Shown here: positions 1 to 9,015 of the stretch, piece by piece | Position numbering within the stretch: the stretch's first letter is position 1 | Layout of the letters: each line of letters begins with the position of its first letter | Source: Brachymonas wangyanguii | GTDB taxonomy: Bacteria > Pseudomonadota > Gammaproteobacteria > Burkholderiales > Burkholderiaceae_C | Assembly (NCBI RefSeq): GCF_045055315.1 | Contig: NZ_CP173677.1 | Span: forward strand, 434,001 to 498,000 | Direction: 5' to 3' | DNA: 64,000 nt | Notes under the pieces: model-generated | Told to the model about the DNA's origin: nothing | The model's input: only the letters and a program-made list of their open reading frames with translations | The model's database searches: none | Program-made: the position numbers and the translations under genes

Positions 1-3000
1 ACTACTCCGGTCGTTCCGTGATTACCGTGGGCCCGACCCTGAAGCTGCACCAGTGCGGTCTGCCCAAGCTGATGGCGCTGGAGCTGTTCAAGCCCTTCAT
101 CTTTGCCCGTCTGGAGCAGATGGGCATCGCCAACACCATCAAGCAGGCGAAGAAGGAAGTCGAAAACAACAACCCGGTGGTGTGGGATATCCTGGAAGAG
201 GTGATCCGCGAGCACCCGGTGATGCTGAACCGTGCGCCGACGCTGCACCGTCTGGGTATCCAGGCCTTTGAACCGATCCTGATCGAGGGCAAGGCGATCC
301 AGCTGCACCCGCTGGTCTGTTCCGCGTTCAACGCCGACTTTGACGGTGACCAGATGGCCGTGCACGTGCCGCTGTCGGTGGAAGCGCAGCTGGAAGCGCG
401 CGTGCTGATGCTGGCATCCAACAACGTGCTGTTCCCGGCCTCCGGCGAGCCCTCTATCGTGCCGTCGCAGGACGTGGTGCTGGGCCTGTACTACGCTACC
501 CGCGAGAAGATCAACGGCAAGGGCGAAGGCATGGTGTTTGCCGACATCCAGGAAGTCGAGCGTGCGCTGGAAAGCAAGGAAGTCGAGCTGACGACGCGCA
601 TTTCCGTGCGCCTGACCGACTACGCCAAGAACAAGGAAACCGGCGAGTTCGTGCCGAATACCGGCCTGGTAGAAACCACCGTCGGTCGTGCGCTGCTGTC
701 CGAGATCCTGCCGCAGGGCCTGCCGTTCAGCATCATGAACAAGGCACTGAAGAAGAAGGAAATCTCCAGGCTGATCAACAGCTCGTTCCGCAAGTGTGGC
801 CTGAAGGAAACCGTGGTGTTTGCCGACAAGCTGCTGCAGAACGGTTTCCGTCTGGCCACGCGCGCCGGCATCTCGATCGCGATCGAGGACATGCTGGTGC
901 CGCCGCAGAAGCACGAGATCATTGGCCGTGCCGAAGCCGAAGTGAAGGAAATCCAGCAGCAGTACTCCTCCGGTCTGGTGACCGCAGGCGAGCGCTACAA
1001 CAAGGTGGTGGACATCTGGGGCAAGGCCGGTGACGAAGTGTCCAAGGTCATGATGGCCCAGCTGGCCAAGCAGAAGACCAGCGACCGCGATGGCAAGGAA
1101 GTGGATCAGGAGTCCTTCAACTCCATCTACATGATGGCCGACTCCGGGGCGCGAGGCTCTGCTGCACAGATTCGTCAGCTGGCCGGCATGCGTGGCCTGA
1201 TGGCCAAGCCGGACGGCTCGATTATCGAGACGCCGATTACCGCGAACTTCCGCGAAGGCCTGAACGTGCTGCAGTACTTCATCTCCACGCACGGTGCGCG
1301 AAAGGGTCTGGCGGATACGGCACTGAAGACGGCCAACTCCGGTTACCTGACGCGTCGTCTGGTGGACGTGACGCAGGACCTGGTGGTGACCGAGCATGAC
1401 TGCGGTACCAGCGATGGCCAGGTGATGCGCGCCATCGTCGAGGGTGGTGAAGTGATCGAGTCGCTGCGCGATCGTATCCTGGGCCGCTCTGCCGCCGAGG
1501 AAGTGCTGCACCCGGAAACGCGTGAAGTGCTGACCCGTCCGGGCGAGATGTTCGACGAGGACATGATGGACGTGCTGGAAGCTGCCGGCGTGGACGAGGT
1601 GAAGGTGCGTACCGCACTGACCTGTGCCACCCGCTTCGGCCTGTGCGCCACCTGCTATGGCCGCGACCTGGGCCGCGGTGGCCTGGTGAACGTGGGCGAG
1701 GCAGTCGGCGTGATCGCTGCCCAGTCCATCGGCGAGCCGGGTACCCAGCTGACCATGCGTACCTTCCACATCGGTGGTGCGGCATCGCGTGCCGCCATTG
1801 CCAGCAGCGTGGAAGCGCGCTCCAACGGTTTCATCGGTTTCAACTCGATGATGCGTTACGTGAGCAACCGCAAGGGCGAGCTGGTGGTGATTTCCCGTTC
1901 CGGCGAGATCATCATCTCCGACGAGCACGGCCGTGAGCGCGAACGCCACAAGGTGCCGTACGGTGCGATCCTGTCGATCAAGCCCGACCAGCAGATCAAG
2001 GCCGGCACCATCCTGGCCAACTGGGACCCGCTGACGCGTCCGGTGATCACCGAGTACGCCGGTCAGGTGAAGTTCGAGAATATCGAGGAAGGCCTGACCG
2101 TGGCCAAGCAGGTCGACGAAGTGACCGGCCTGTCCACGCTGGTGGTGATCGATCCGAAGCGCCGTGGCTCTACCAAGGTGGTGCGTCCGCTGGTGAAGCT
2201 GATCGATGCCGAAGGCAAGGAAGTGAAGATCCCCGGTACCGACCACGCAGTGGCGATCGGCTTCCAGGTGGGCGCGCTGATCCAGGTGCGTGACGACCAG
2301 GAAGTGGGCCCCGGCGAAGTGCTGGCGCGTATCCCGATGGAAGGCCAGAAGACCCGCGACATCGTGGGTGGTCTGCCGCGCGTGGCCGAACTGTTCGAAG
2401 CCCGCACGCCGAAGGACAAGGGCGTGCTGGCCGAGATGACCGGTACCATCTCCTTCGGCAAGGAAACCAAGGGCAAGGTGCGCCTGCAGATTACCGATCC
2501 GGAAGGCAAGGTCTGGGAAGAGCTGGTACCCAAGGAAAAGAGCATCCTGGTGCACGAAGGTCAGGTGGTGAACAAGGGCGAGAGCATCGTCGATGGTCCG
2601 GCCGACCCGCAGGACATCCTGCGCCTGCTGGGCATCGAGGAGCTGGCGCGCTACATCGTGGACGAAGTGCAGGACGTCTACCGCCTGCAGGGTGTGAAGA
2701 TCAACGACAAGCACATCGAGGTGATCGTGCGCCAGATGCTGCGTCGCGTCGTGGTCGAGAACCCTGGCGAGTCCAGCTACATCGCCGGTGAACAGGTCGA
2801 GCGCAGCGAGATGCTGAACACCAACGATGCGCTGCGTGCAGAAGGCAAGATGGAATCGACCTACAGCAACCTGCTGCTGGGTATTACCAAGGCCTCGCTG
2901 TCGACCGACTCCTTCATCTCTGCCGCATCCTTCCAGGAAACCACGCGCGTGCTGACCGAGGCTGCCATCATGGGCAAGCGCGACGAGCTGCGTGGCCTGA

Positions 3001-3203
3001 AGGAAAACGTGATCGTGGGTCGCCTGATCCCGGCCGGTACCGGTCTGGCCTACCACCAGGCGCGCAAGACCAAGGACGAGATGGACGAAGCCGAGCGCAT
3101 GGCGATTGCCCAGGCCGAAGAGGATTCCCTGTTCGCCACCAGCGACGATGTCGCCGGCGAAGAGGCTCCGGCAGCTCCGGAAACGGACGCTGGCGAGGAG
3201 TGA
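1..3203 (+). CDS. rpoC: DNA-directed RNA polymerase beta' subunit, 3' part
   Basis: C-terminal portion of the largest RNA polymerase subunit; the frame is open from the window edge, so the 5' end lies outside. Visible signatures are the catalytic Mg-binding NADFDGD motif about 110 residues into the visible protein, the trigger-loop region around MADSGARGSAAQIRQLAG, and the second zinc-site cysteines (HDCGT and CATRFGLCATCYGR). It ends with an acidic, Ala/Pro-rich tail (EEAPAAPETDAGEE). It forms the active-site cleft together with beta. The expected upstream neighbour is rpoB. A GC hairpin without a U tract (3211-3236) follows the stop, then a canonical terminator. Confidence 0.99.
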   Translation, partial: YSGRSVITVGPTLKLHQCGLPKLMALELFKPFIFARLEQMGIANTIKQAKKEVENNNPVVWDILEEVIREHPVMLNRAPTLHRLGIQAFEPILIEGKAIQLHPLVCSAFNADFDGDQMAVHVPLSVEAQLEARVLMLASNNVLFPASGEPSIVPSQDVVLGLYYATREKINGKGEGMVFADIQEVERALESKEVELTTRISVRLTDYAKNKETGEFVPNTGLVETTVGRALLSEILPQGLPFSIMNKALKKKEISRLINSSFRKCGLKETVVFADKLLQNGFRLATRAGISIAIEDMLVPPQKHEIIGRAEAEVKEIQQQYSSGLVTAGERYNKVVDIWGKAGDEVSKVMMAQLAKQKTSDRDGKEVDQESFNSIYMMADSGARGSAAQIRQLAGMRGLMAKPDGSIIETPITANFREGLNVLQYFISTHGARKGLADTALKTANSGYLTRRLVDVTQDLVVTEHDCGTSDGQVMRAIVEGGEVIESLRDRILGRSAAEEVLHPETREVLTRPGEMFDEDMMDVLEAAGVDEVKVRTALTCATRFGLCATCYGRDLGRGGLVNVGEAVGVIAAQSIGEPGTQLTMRTFHIGGAASRAAIASSVEARSNGFIGFNSMMRYVSNRKGELVVISRSGEIIISDEHGRERERHKVPYGAILSIKPDQQIKAGTILANWDPLTRPVITEYAGQVKFENIEEGLTVAKQVDEVTGLSTLVVIDPKRRGSTKVVRPLVKLIDAEGKEVKIPGTDHAVAIGFQVGALIQVRDDQEVGPGEVLARIPMEGQKTRDIVGGLPRVAELFEARTPKDKGVLAEMTGTISFGKETKGKVRLQITDPEGKVWEELVPKEKSILVHEGQVVNKGESIVDGPADPQDILRLLGIEELARYIVDEVQDVYRLQGVKINDKHIEVIVRQMLRRVVVENPGESSYIAGEQVERSEMLNTNDALRAEGKMESTYSNLLLGITKASLSTDSFISAASFQETTRVLTEAAIMGKRDELRGLKENVIVGRLIPAGTGLAYHQARKTKDEMDEAERMAIAQAEEDSLFATSDDVAGEEAPAAPETDAGEE

Positions 3204-3281
3204 TCCACACGGCAGCCTGTGCCTGACAGGCTGCCGTATCGCCACAGGCGCTTGCCCGTCTGCTGACGCAAGTGCATGATG

Positions 3282-3314
3282 AACCTGTGCAGCCCGTGCT
3301 GCACAGGTTTTTTT
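3282..3314 (+). terminator. Rho-independent terminator after rpoC
   Basis: A perfect 12-bp stem (3282-3293 with 3298-3309) and a 4-nt loop CCGT run into a stretch of seven T. It sits between rpoC and rsmB and ends the rpoBC transcript. It also argues against the upstream in-frame ATG at 3276 as the start of the next gene. Confidence 0.93.
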
Positions 3315-3362
3315 CTGGCTCGGACCCACAGTCCGATCCATGTCTACGAAACAGGAATCCCG

Positions 3363-4775
3363 ATGAACAAGCCGGTTTCAGTCCCGCCGAATCCCGCCGC
3401 CAGCCGTGGCGATACCCCGCTGTGGCAGCAGCTGCAGCAGGTCGCCGTGGTGATGCAAAAGGTGGAGGCCGGTGCCAGTGCCACTACTGCGCTGGAAGCG
3501 GTGCCGGCGGCCATCCGCCCGGGCGTGCAGGCGCTGGTGTTCGAGACGCTGCGCGGGCTCGGCGTGGGACGGGTGCTGTGTCGCCAGCTGGTGCAGCGAC
3601 GTCCGGCACCCTTGCTGCAGGCCTTGTTGCACAGTGCGCTGGTACTGGCCTGGCAGGCTGGTGAACAGCGCGAAGATGGCCGTGGCTATACCGACTTTAC
3701 GCTAGTCAGCCAGGCGGTGGAGGCAGCCAAGCGCCATCCGAAGCTGCGCCACAGCGCGGCGATGGTGAATGCCGTGCTGCGGCGTTACCTGCGCGAGCAG
3801 CCGGCGCTGCGCCAGGCGGTGCAGCAGGCCAGCCCGCAGGGCGATCCGGCGCTGCTGAACGTGCCGGAGTGGTGGCTGCAGCGGCTGCAGCGCGACCATG
3901 GTGCGGAGGCGGCTACGGCCCTGATCCACCATGGCCAGCGCGCCGCACCGATGACGCTGCGCGTCAATGCACGCCACATGAGCGCCGATGCCTATCTGGA
4001 ACAGCAGCTGCGTCCGGCCGGGCTGGATGGCTGGCGTCAGGGTGTCTATGGCATCGTACTGCAGCGCCCCTGTCCGGTGCAGCAGCTGCCGGGCTTTGCC
4101 GAGGGCTGGGTATCGGTGCAGGACATGGCGGCACAGCTGGCGGCACCGCTGTTGCTGGAGGCGCTGCCATCGGGTGAACGCCTGCGTCTGCTGGATGCCT
4201 GTGCCGCACCGGGCGGCAAGACGGCGCACCTGCTGGAGCTGGGCGACCATGAGGTGCTGGCGCTGGACCAGGATCCGCAACGCTGCGAGCGTATTCACGA
4301 TACGCTGCAACGCCTGAGACTGCCGGCCGAGGTGCGCGCGGTGGATGCCGCCGAGGTGGAACGCTGGTGGGACGGCCACCTGTTTGACGGCATCCTGCTG
4401 GATGCGCCGTGTACCGCATCGGGCATCGTGCGGCGCCATCCGGATGTGCCCTGGCTGCGTCGCGCCTCGGATGTGCCGCAGCTGGCAGCCGCCCAGGTGC
4501 GCCTGCTGCAGGCATTGTGGCCGCTGCTCAAGCCGGGTGGCCGCCTGCTGTACTGCACCTGTTCGGTATTCCGGGAAGAGGGCGATGCGCAGATCGAGGC
4601 GTTCCTTTTGCACCACAATGATGCACTCCGTCTGCCAGCACCCGGGCATTTGATACCCATGGGGGTTAGCGGAACTCCCCGTCTCATGGACAATGGGGTG
4701 GCCGGTGACACTGCTGTGACTGGCCTGATGGATCATGACGGTTTCTACTATGCCCTGCTTGCCAAACGCGACTGA
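3363..4775 (+). CDS. rsmB: 16S rRNA (cytosine-967-C5)-methyltransferase RsmB
   Basis: SAM-dependent enzyme that methylates C967 of 16S rRNA. The first ~150 residues form an NusB-like RNA-binding domain (VFETLRGLGVGRVLCRQLV region). The second half is a Nol1/Nop2/Sun methyltransferase with SAM motif DACAAPGGKTAHLLEL, the DAPCTASGIVRRHP motif carrying one of the two family cysteines, and YCTCSVF carrying the catalytic one. I chose the ATG at 3363 (470 aa) because CAGGAA lies just upstream and the earlier in-frame ATG at 3276 is inside the rpoC terminator. Its 3' end overlaps the following DUF4390 gene. Confidence 0.95.
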   Translation: MNKPVSVPPNPAASRGDTPLWQQLQQVAVVMQKVEAGASATTALEAVPAAIRPGVQALVFETLRGLGVGRVLCRQLVQRRPAPLLQALLHSALVLAWQAGEQREDGRGYTDFTLVSQAVEAAKRHPKLRHSAAMVNAVLRRYLREQPALRQAVQQASPQGDPALLNVPEWWLQRLQRDHGAEAATALIHHGQRAAPMTLRVNARHMSADAYLEQQLRPAGLDGWRQGVYGIVLQRPCPVQQLPGFAEGWVSVQDMAAQLAAPLLLEALPSGERLRLLDACAAPGGKTAHLLELGDHEVLALDQDPQRCERIHDTLQRLRLPAEVRAVDAAEVERWWDGHLFDGILLDAPCTASGIVRRHPDVPWLRRASDVPQLAAAQVRLLQALWPLLKPGGRLLYCTCSVFREEGDAQIEAFLLHHNDALRLPAPGHLIPMGVSGTPRLMDNGVAGDTAVTGLMDHDGFYYALLAKRD

Positions 4776-5403
4776 ACCCGCGCCGCTGTCCCGCCGCCAT
4801 GTGCTGCGGGCTGCCGGTGCGGCCACGCTGTGCCTGGCCGGTGGCCTGCCGGCCGCCTGGGCCGCATCGGCATCGATCCAGAATGTGCGCTTTGAACTGA
4901 CGCAGGATGCGGTGCGCATGACCGGCAATGTGCGCTTTGCCTTGTCCGATGGCGTGCAGGAAATCTTGAACAAGGGCGTGCCGCTGTATTTCGTGTTCAG
5001 CACCAATACCGTGCAGGAGCGCTGGTACTGGTCCAACCGGCAGGTGCACAAGCGCCAGCGCTACATGCGCCTGGCCTATCAGCCACTGACGCGCAAGTGG
5101 CGTGTGAATTTCAGTACCGAACCGTTCAACCGCAGCGGCGTGACCGGTGTGGTGGTCAACCAGAACTACGATACGCTGCAGCAGGCGCTGAGCGTGATCC
5201 AGCGCATTTCCAACTGGGAAGTGCTGCCGAGTGCCGACTGGGACAAGGATGCCGGCTTTGCCGTCGATGCGTCCTTCCAGCTCGATATCAGCCAGCTGCA
5301 GCGGCCGCTGCAGATCGGCACCAGCAGCCAGGCCGACTGGAATATCGAGGCGCGCCGCAGTTTCCGCCTGAACCAGCAGGAGCTGGTGTCGCCGGGCGGC
5401 TGA
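4735..5403 (+). CDS. DUF4390 family exported protein
   Basis: 222-residue protein with an N-terminal signal region: twin arginines (LSRRHVLRAAG) followed by a hydrophobic stretch ending AAWA, so either a Sec or a Tat signal. The remainder (SIQNVRFELTQDAVRMTGNV onward) matches the DUF4390 family, a beta-rich periplasmic protein of unknown function habitually found just upstream of NtrY-type kinases in betaproteobacteria. It overlaps the end of rsmB by about 40 bp; an alternative ATG at 4750 would shorten it by five residues. Location suggests a role linked to the NtrYX sensor, but the sequence gives no direct evidence of that. Confidence 0.82.
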   Translation: MTVSTMPCLPNATEPAPLSRRHVLRAAGAATLCLAGGLPAAWAASASIQNVRFELTQDAVRMTGNVRFALSDGVQEILNKGVPLYFVFSTNTVQERWYWSNRQVHKRQRYMRLAYQPLTRKWRVNFSTEPFNRSGVTGVVVNQNYDTLQQALSVIQRISNWEVLPSADWDKDAGFAVDASFQLDISQLQRPLQIGTSSQADWNIEARRSFRLNQQELVSPGG

Positions 5404-5428
5404 GCGTTCCGTCAGGCGGCAGCGCACC

Positions 5429-7870
5429 ATGTCCCGACCGGCTTCCCCACCACGCCAGGGCTTGCTGAAGTCCTTTGACCGCTACTGGAAGACCAGCGGC
5501 GCGACGCTGCGCTGGGCGGTGCCGGTGATCCTGCTGCTGATCCTGTCGATCGTGCTGGTGATGATGTTCCTGCTGGCACAGGCGACCGGCAACAGCGCCC
5601 TCTACGAACCCCACTTCGAGCGCCTGCTGGTCGTCAACCTGGTACTGGCGGTATTCCTGTTTGCCATCATCCTGTGGATGGGCTGGCGCGTCTGGTCGCG
5701 CTACCGGCGCGGCCGTTTCGGCAGCAAGTTGCTGCTGAAACTGGCCGCGGCCTTTGTGCTGGTGGCCAGTGTGCCGGGGGCGCTGATCTACCTGGTGTCC
5801 TACCAGTTCGTCACCAGCTCGATCGAGAGCTGGTTTGACGTGAAGGTGGAAACCGCGCTCGGGGCTGGCCTGAACCTGGGCCGCAACGTGCTCGACACCA
5901 TGACGCACGATGCAGCGATCAAGACCCAGGCCGCCGGCCAGCAGCTGGAGCACACGCCGGTGTTCAACCTGAACCTGGAGCTGGAACGTCTGCGCCAGCA
6001 GCAGAATGCCGAGCACATGATGCTGTGGTCGCAGAGTGGCGAACGCATTGCCAGTGCCGGTGGTGCGCTGTTCACGGCAAGTGCGATTGCGCCTTCGCCC
6101 GAACTGCTTGCCGAGCTGCAGCAGAAGCCGGTACTGGCCAGTATCGAAGGCCTGGAGGCATCGACCGATGCCGATATCGCCGACGCGCAGACCGAGCAGA
6201 AACTGCAGCAGCAGCTCAGCCGCCATGCCCGCATCGTCGCTTACACCATGGTGCGTTCCAGCGGCTTTGGCCTGCTGGAGCAGGCCTGGATCCTGCAGGT
6301 GGTGCAGCCGCTGCCGCAGGAGCTGCTGCAGAACGCGCTGATGGTGCAGGATGCCAACCGCGAATACCAGGAGCGCGCGCTGGCACGCAGCGGCATGACG
6401 CGCATGTTCATTGGCACGCTGACGCTGACGCTGATCCTGGCGGTGTTTGGGGCCGTGCTGCTGGCGGCGGTGCTGGCGACCCAGCTGGCGCGGCCCTTGC
6501 TGATGCTGGCCGAGGGCGTGAAGCAGGTGGCGCAGGGCGACCTGAGTCCGAAGCAGGTCTATGAGGTGGATGACGAGCTGGGCGGCCTGACGCGTTCGTT
6601 CTCGATGATGACGCAGCAGCTGGCCGATGCGCAGCAGGCGCTGACCAGCAGCGTGGCCGAACTCGATGCCTCGCGCGCCGAGCTGCAGACGATCCTGGAC
6701 AACTTGAGCAGTGGCGTGATGGTGCTGGATGGCGAAGGCCATGTGCTGTCGGTCAACCCGGCGGCGGAGCGCATTCTGCAGGTCACGGAATCGGACCTGA
6801 TTGGCCACGAACTGGCTGGTTTTGCCGGGTTGGAGCAGCTGGCGCTGGCGGTGGCCAGCCAGTTCGAACTGATGCAGGAGGGCGAGGAGCCCCTGCCGCC
6901 GCAAGAAGAGACGGCGCCGGAACAGGACGAGGAGCTGCTGGAAGAGCGCTTCCGCAGCAAGACCACCTCCGAGTACTGGCAGCAGACCGTGGAGCTGAAC
7001 CCGGGATCGCATGCCGGGCTGCAGCAGGACAATACCACGCTGATGCTGCGGGGCGTGAAGCTGCCGGTGCCGGAACTGCAGGGCGCACGCCTGCTGGTGT
7101 TCGAGGACATCTCGGCGATCATCTCGGCGCAGCGCGCGCAGGCCTGGGGCGAGGTGGCGCGCCGGCTGGCGCACGAGATCAAGAACCCGCTGACGCCGAT
7201 CCAGCTGTCAGCCGAGCGCATGGAAATCAAGCTGATGGACAGCCTGCCGGAACAGCAGCAGGCGATCCTGGCCAAGTCGGTGCGCACCATCGTCGAGCAG
7301 GTGGATGCCATGAAGCGACTGGTGAACGAGTTCCGCGACTATGCCCGCCTGCCCACGGCCGAGCTGGCGCGGACCGACCTGAATGCGCTGGTGACCGATG
7401 TGGTGCAGATGTACGAGGCCACGGAAACTGCCCAGTCCGTGCCGGTGGTGATGGAGCTGGATCCGGAATGCCAGCCGGTGATGGCTGACGCCCAGCAGCT
7501 GCGCCAGGTGATCCACAACCTGGTGCAGAACGCGCAGGATGCTCACGAGCACGCCGGCCTGGTGCATCGGCCGGTGCTGCTGCAGACGCAGTGGCGCCCG
7601 ATGACGCGCCGCGTGCGGCTGTCGATCAAGGACGAGGGCGGCGGTTTCCCCGAGCATATCCTGGTGCGTGCGTTTGAACCGTATGTCACGACCAAGTCCA
7701 AGGGCACCGGCCTGGGGCTGGCTGTGGTGAAGAAGATTGCCGACGAACATGGCGCGCGGCTCAAGGTCGGCAACCGTGAACCGGTGGGCGATATCAGCGG
7801 TGCGCAGGTTAGCCTGCTGTTTCCGCCGCTGCCGGAACAGGTGGAATCGCCGGCTGCTGCATCAGCCTGA
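5429..7870 (+). CDS. ntrY: NtrY-type membrane sensor histidine kinase
   Basis: 813-residue inner-membrane kinase. Three N-terminal membrane segments fall at about residues 30-55, 70-95 and 105-130. A periplasmic segment follows, then a fourth membrane helix near 325-350, a HAMP linker (VKQVAQGDLSPKQ), a PAS domain (LDNLSSGVMVLDGEGHVLSV), a HisKA box with the phospho-accepting His in RRLAHEIKNPLTPIQ, and HATPase motifs NLVQNAQDAHE, DEGGGFP and GTGLGLAVVKK. The family partners NtrX and in other proteobacteria is linked to nitrogen and redox/oxygen control. A Glu/Gln-rich insert after the PAS domain is unusual but tolerated in the family. Confidence 0.92.
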   Translation: MSRPASPPRQGLLKSFDRYWKTSGATLRWAVPVILLLILSIVLVMMFLLAQATGNSALYEPHFERLLVVNLVLAVFLFAIILWMGWRVWSRYRRGRFGSKLLLKLAAAFVLVASVPGALIYLVSYQFVTSSIESWFDVKVETALGAGLNLGRNVLDTMTHDAAIKTQAAGQQLEHTPVFNLNLELERLRQQQNAEHMMLWSQSGERIASAGGALFTASAIAPSPELLAELQQKPVLASIEGLEASTDADIADAQTEQKLQQQLSRHARIVAYTMVRSSGFGLLEQAWILQVVQPLPQELLQNALMVQDANREYQERALARSGMTRMFIGTLTLTLILAVFGAVLLAAVLATQLARPLLMLAEGVKQVAQGDLSPKQVYEVDDELGGLTRSFSMMTQQLADAQQALTSSVAELDASRAELQTILDNLSSGVMVLDGEGHVLSVNPAAERILQVTESDLIGHELAGFAGLEQLALAVASQFELMQEGEEPLPPQEETAPEQDEELLEERFRSKTTSEYWQQTVELNPGSHAGLQQDNTTLMLRGVKLPVPELQGARLLVFEDISAIISAQRAQAWGEVARRLAHEIKNPLTPIQLSAERMEIKLMDSLPEQQQAILAKSVRTIVEQVDAMKRLVNEFRDYARLPTAELARTDLNALVTDVVQMYEATETAQSVPVVMELDPECQPVMADAQQLRQVIHNLVQNAQDAHEHAGLVHRPVLLQTQWRPMTRRVRLSIKDEGGGFPEHILVRAFEPYVTTKSKGTGLGLAVVKKIADEHGARLKVGNREPVGDISGAQVSLLFPPLPEQVESPAAASA

Positions 7871-7950
7871 CGGAGGCGGTGTGCTTGTGGCACAATGCCT
7901 GTATCATTGTCGCAACACATTCCGGATTCCCCGGGTGAGGAAGTACAAAG

Positions 7951-8688
7951 ATGGCAAAGATTCTGGTCGTGGACGATGAACACGGCATACGGGAACTGCT
8001 TTCCGAGATCCTGAACGACGAAGGGCACGCGGTGGACCTGGCGGAGAATGCCGCCGAGGCGCGTCAGGCACGCCAGCAGAGCAACTACGATCTGGTGCTG
8101 CTCGACATCTGGATGCCCGATACCGACGGCGTGACCCTGCTCAAGGAATGGTCCGGCCAGGGGCTGCTGACCATGCCGGTGATCATGATGAGTGGCCACG
8201 CCACCATCGATACCGCAGTCGAGGCCACGCGCATCGGTGCCCAGGCCTTCCTGGAAAAGCCGATCACCATGCAGAAGCTGCTCAAGGCAGTGCAGCTGGG
8301 GCTGGCCCGGGATGGCGGTCGTCCGGCCGAGACGGTCAGTGCGCCGCCGCCCATGGCTGCTGCACCGGCGCCGGTGATGGCTGCCGCCGATAGCGCCGTG
8401 CCGGCAGTGGGTGCGCCTGCCATGGTCGCGCCAGCCTACCAGCCGGTCGCTGCGGCACCGACCGGCATGGCCGTGCAGAACAGTTTCCAGAGCTTCGACC
8501 TGGACAAGCCGCTGCGTGACGCGCGCGACGAGTTCGAGCGCTGCTACTTCATCTACCACCTGCAGCGCGAAAATGGCTCCATGACCCGCGTCGCCGAGAA
8601 GACCGGCCTGGAGCGCACCCACCTGTACCGCAAGCTCAAGCAGCTGGGCGTGGACATTGCACGCGAGAAGAAGCAGGCAGCCGGTTGA
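7951..8688 (+). CDS. ntrX: NtrX-type response regulator without AAA+ domain
   Basis: 245-residue partner of the upstream kinase. Residues 1-118 are a receiver domain with the acidic pocket VVDDEH, phospho-acceptor Asp in LVLLDIWMPD, and the conserved Lys in FLEKPIT. Residues ~120-185 are a low-complexity Ala/Pro linker. The C-terminus is a Fis-type helix-turn-helix (GSMTRVAEKTGLERTHLYRK). The sigma-54-interacting AAA+ ATPase domain of classical NtrX (about 450 residues) is missing, so it should act as a DNA-binding regulator independent of sigma-54 activation. GAGGAAG lies 6-12 nt before the start. The gap from ntrY is 80 bp. Confidence 0.9.
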   Translation: MAKILVVDDEHGIRELLSEILNDEGHAVDLAENAAEARQARQQSNYDLVLLDIWMPDTDGVTLLKEWSGQGLLTMPVIMMSGHATIDTAVEATRIGAQAFLEKPITMQKLLKAVQLGLARDGGRPAETVSAPPPMAAAPAPVMAAADSAVPAVGAPAMVAPAYQPVAAAPTGMAVQNSFQSFDLDKPLRDARDEFERCYFIYHLQRENGSMTRVAEKTGLERTHLYRKLKQLGVDIAREKKQAAG

Positions 8689-8716
8689 GGCCTGGATGAC
8701 AAATTTTTTGCAGGAC

Positions 8717-8746
8717 TTGCAAAAAATGCCAAAAACCCGTTATACT
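8717..8746 (+). promoter_or_regulatory. Sigma-70 promoter of tRNA-Phe
   Basis: TTGCAA (8717-8722) and TATACT (8741-8746) are separated by 18 bp, in an AT-rich patch directly upstream of the tRNA. The mature tRNA starts 13 nt after the -10 box. Confidence 0.75.
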
Positions 8747-8759
8747 TAGCAGCTTCAAA

Positions 8760-8835
8760 GGCTCGGTAGCTCAGTTGGTAGAGCAGCGGATTGAAAATCC
8801 GCGTGTCGGTGGTTCGATTCCGCCCCGAGCCACCA
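8760..8835 (+). tRNA. tRNA-Phe (GAA)
   Basis: 76-nt cloverleaf: acceptor stem GGCTCGG paired with CCGAGCC, D-arm TAGCTCAGTTGGTAGAG, anticodon loop TTGAAAA with anticodon GAA, T-arm GGTTCGATTCC, and an encoded CCA end. The 3' flank looks like a phage integration site, since phage-type genes follow. Confidence 0.97.
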
Positions 8836-8856
8836 CTTCAAAAGTGGTGCAAATTC

Positions 8857-8890
8857 AAGCGCTTAGGCTCGAAAGGCCTGGGCGCTTTTT
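8857..8890 (+). terminator. Terminator downstream of tRNA-Phe
   Basis: AAGCGCTTAGGC, loop TCGAAA, then GGCCTGGGCGCTT (with G-U pairs) followed by a T run. A smaller hairpin, CACCACTT/AAGTGGTG, precedes it at 8833-8849. Confidence 0.7.
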
Positions 8891-8917
8891 CTTTGCCTGA
8901 AAGTGGTGTTTTTGCTT

Positions 8918-8939
8918 CATGTAGCCACCATGTAGCCAG
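8918..8939. repeat. Tandem 11-bp repeat beside tRNA-Phe
   Basis: Two adjacent copies of CATGTAGCCAS (CATGTAGCCAC then CATGTAGCCAG). Short direct repeats close to an attachment site are typical of integrase arm-type binding sites; that reading is inference. Confidence 0.4.
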
Positions 8940-8972
8940 CAGTGCAGGGTTTTTGCATTTTTGAGCGGCCAC

Positions 8973-8994
8973 AAAAAAGCCCGCAAGGCGGGCT
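8973..8994 (-). terminator. Terminator of the phage-like minus-strand operon
   Basis: On the minus strand the 7-bp stem AGCCCGC/GCGGGCT with a 3-nt loop is followed by six T. It lies just past the stop of the last gene of the remnant. Confidence 0.85.
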
Positions 8995-9015
8995 GTGGAT
9001 GTGCGGCGTTGGGGG

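Noticed and set aside
3276..3362. Upstream in-frame start for rsmB
   Set aside because: The ATG at 3276 lies in the rpoC terminator hairpin; the ATG at 3363 has an upstream CAGGAA and fits the family length.
5288..7174. 628-codon open frame on the minus strand
   Set aside because: Antisense to the DUF4390 gene and ntrY; Gln/Arg/His-rich low-complexity translation with no domain.
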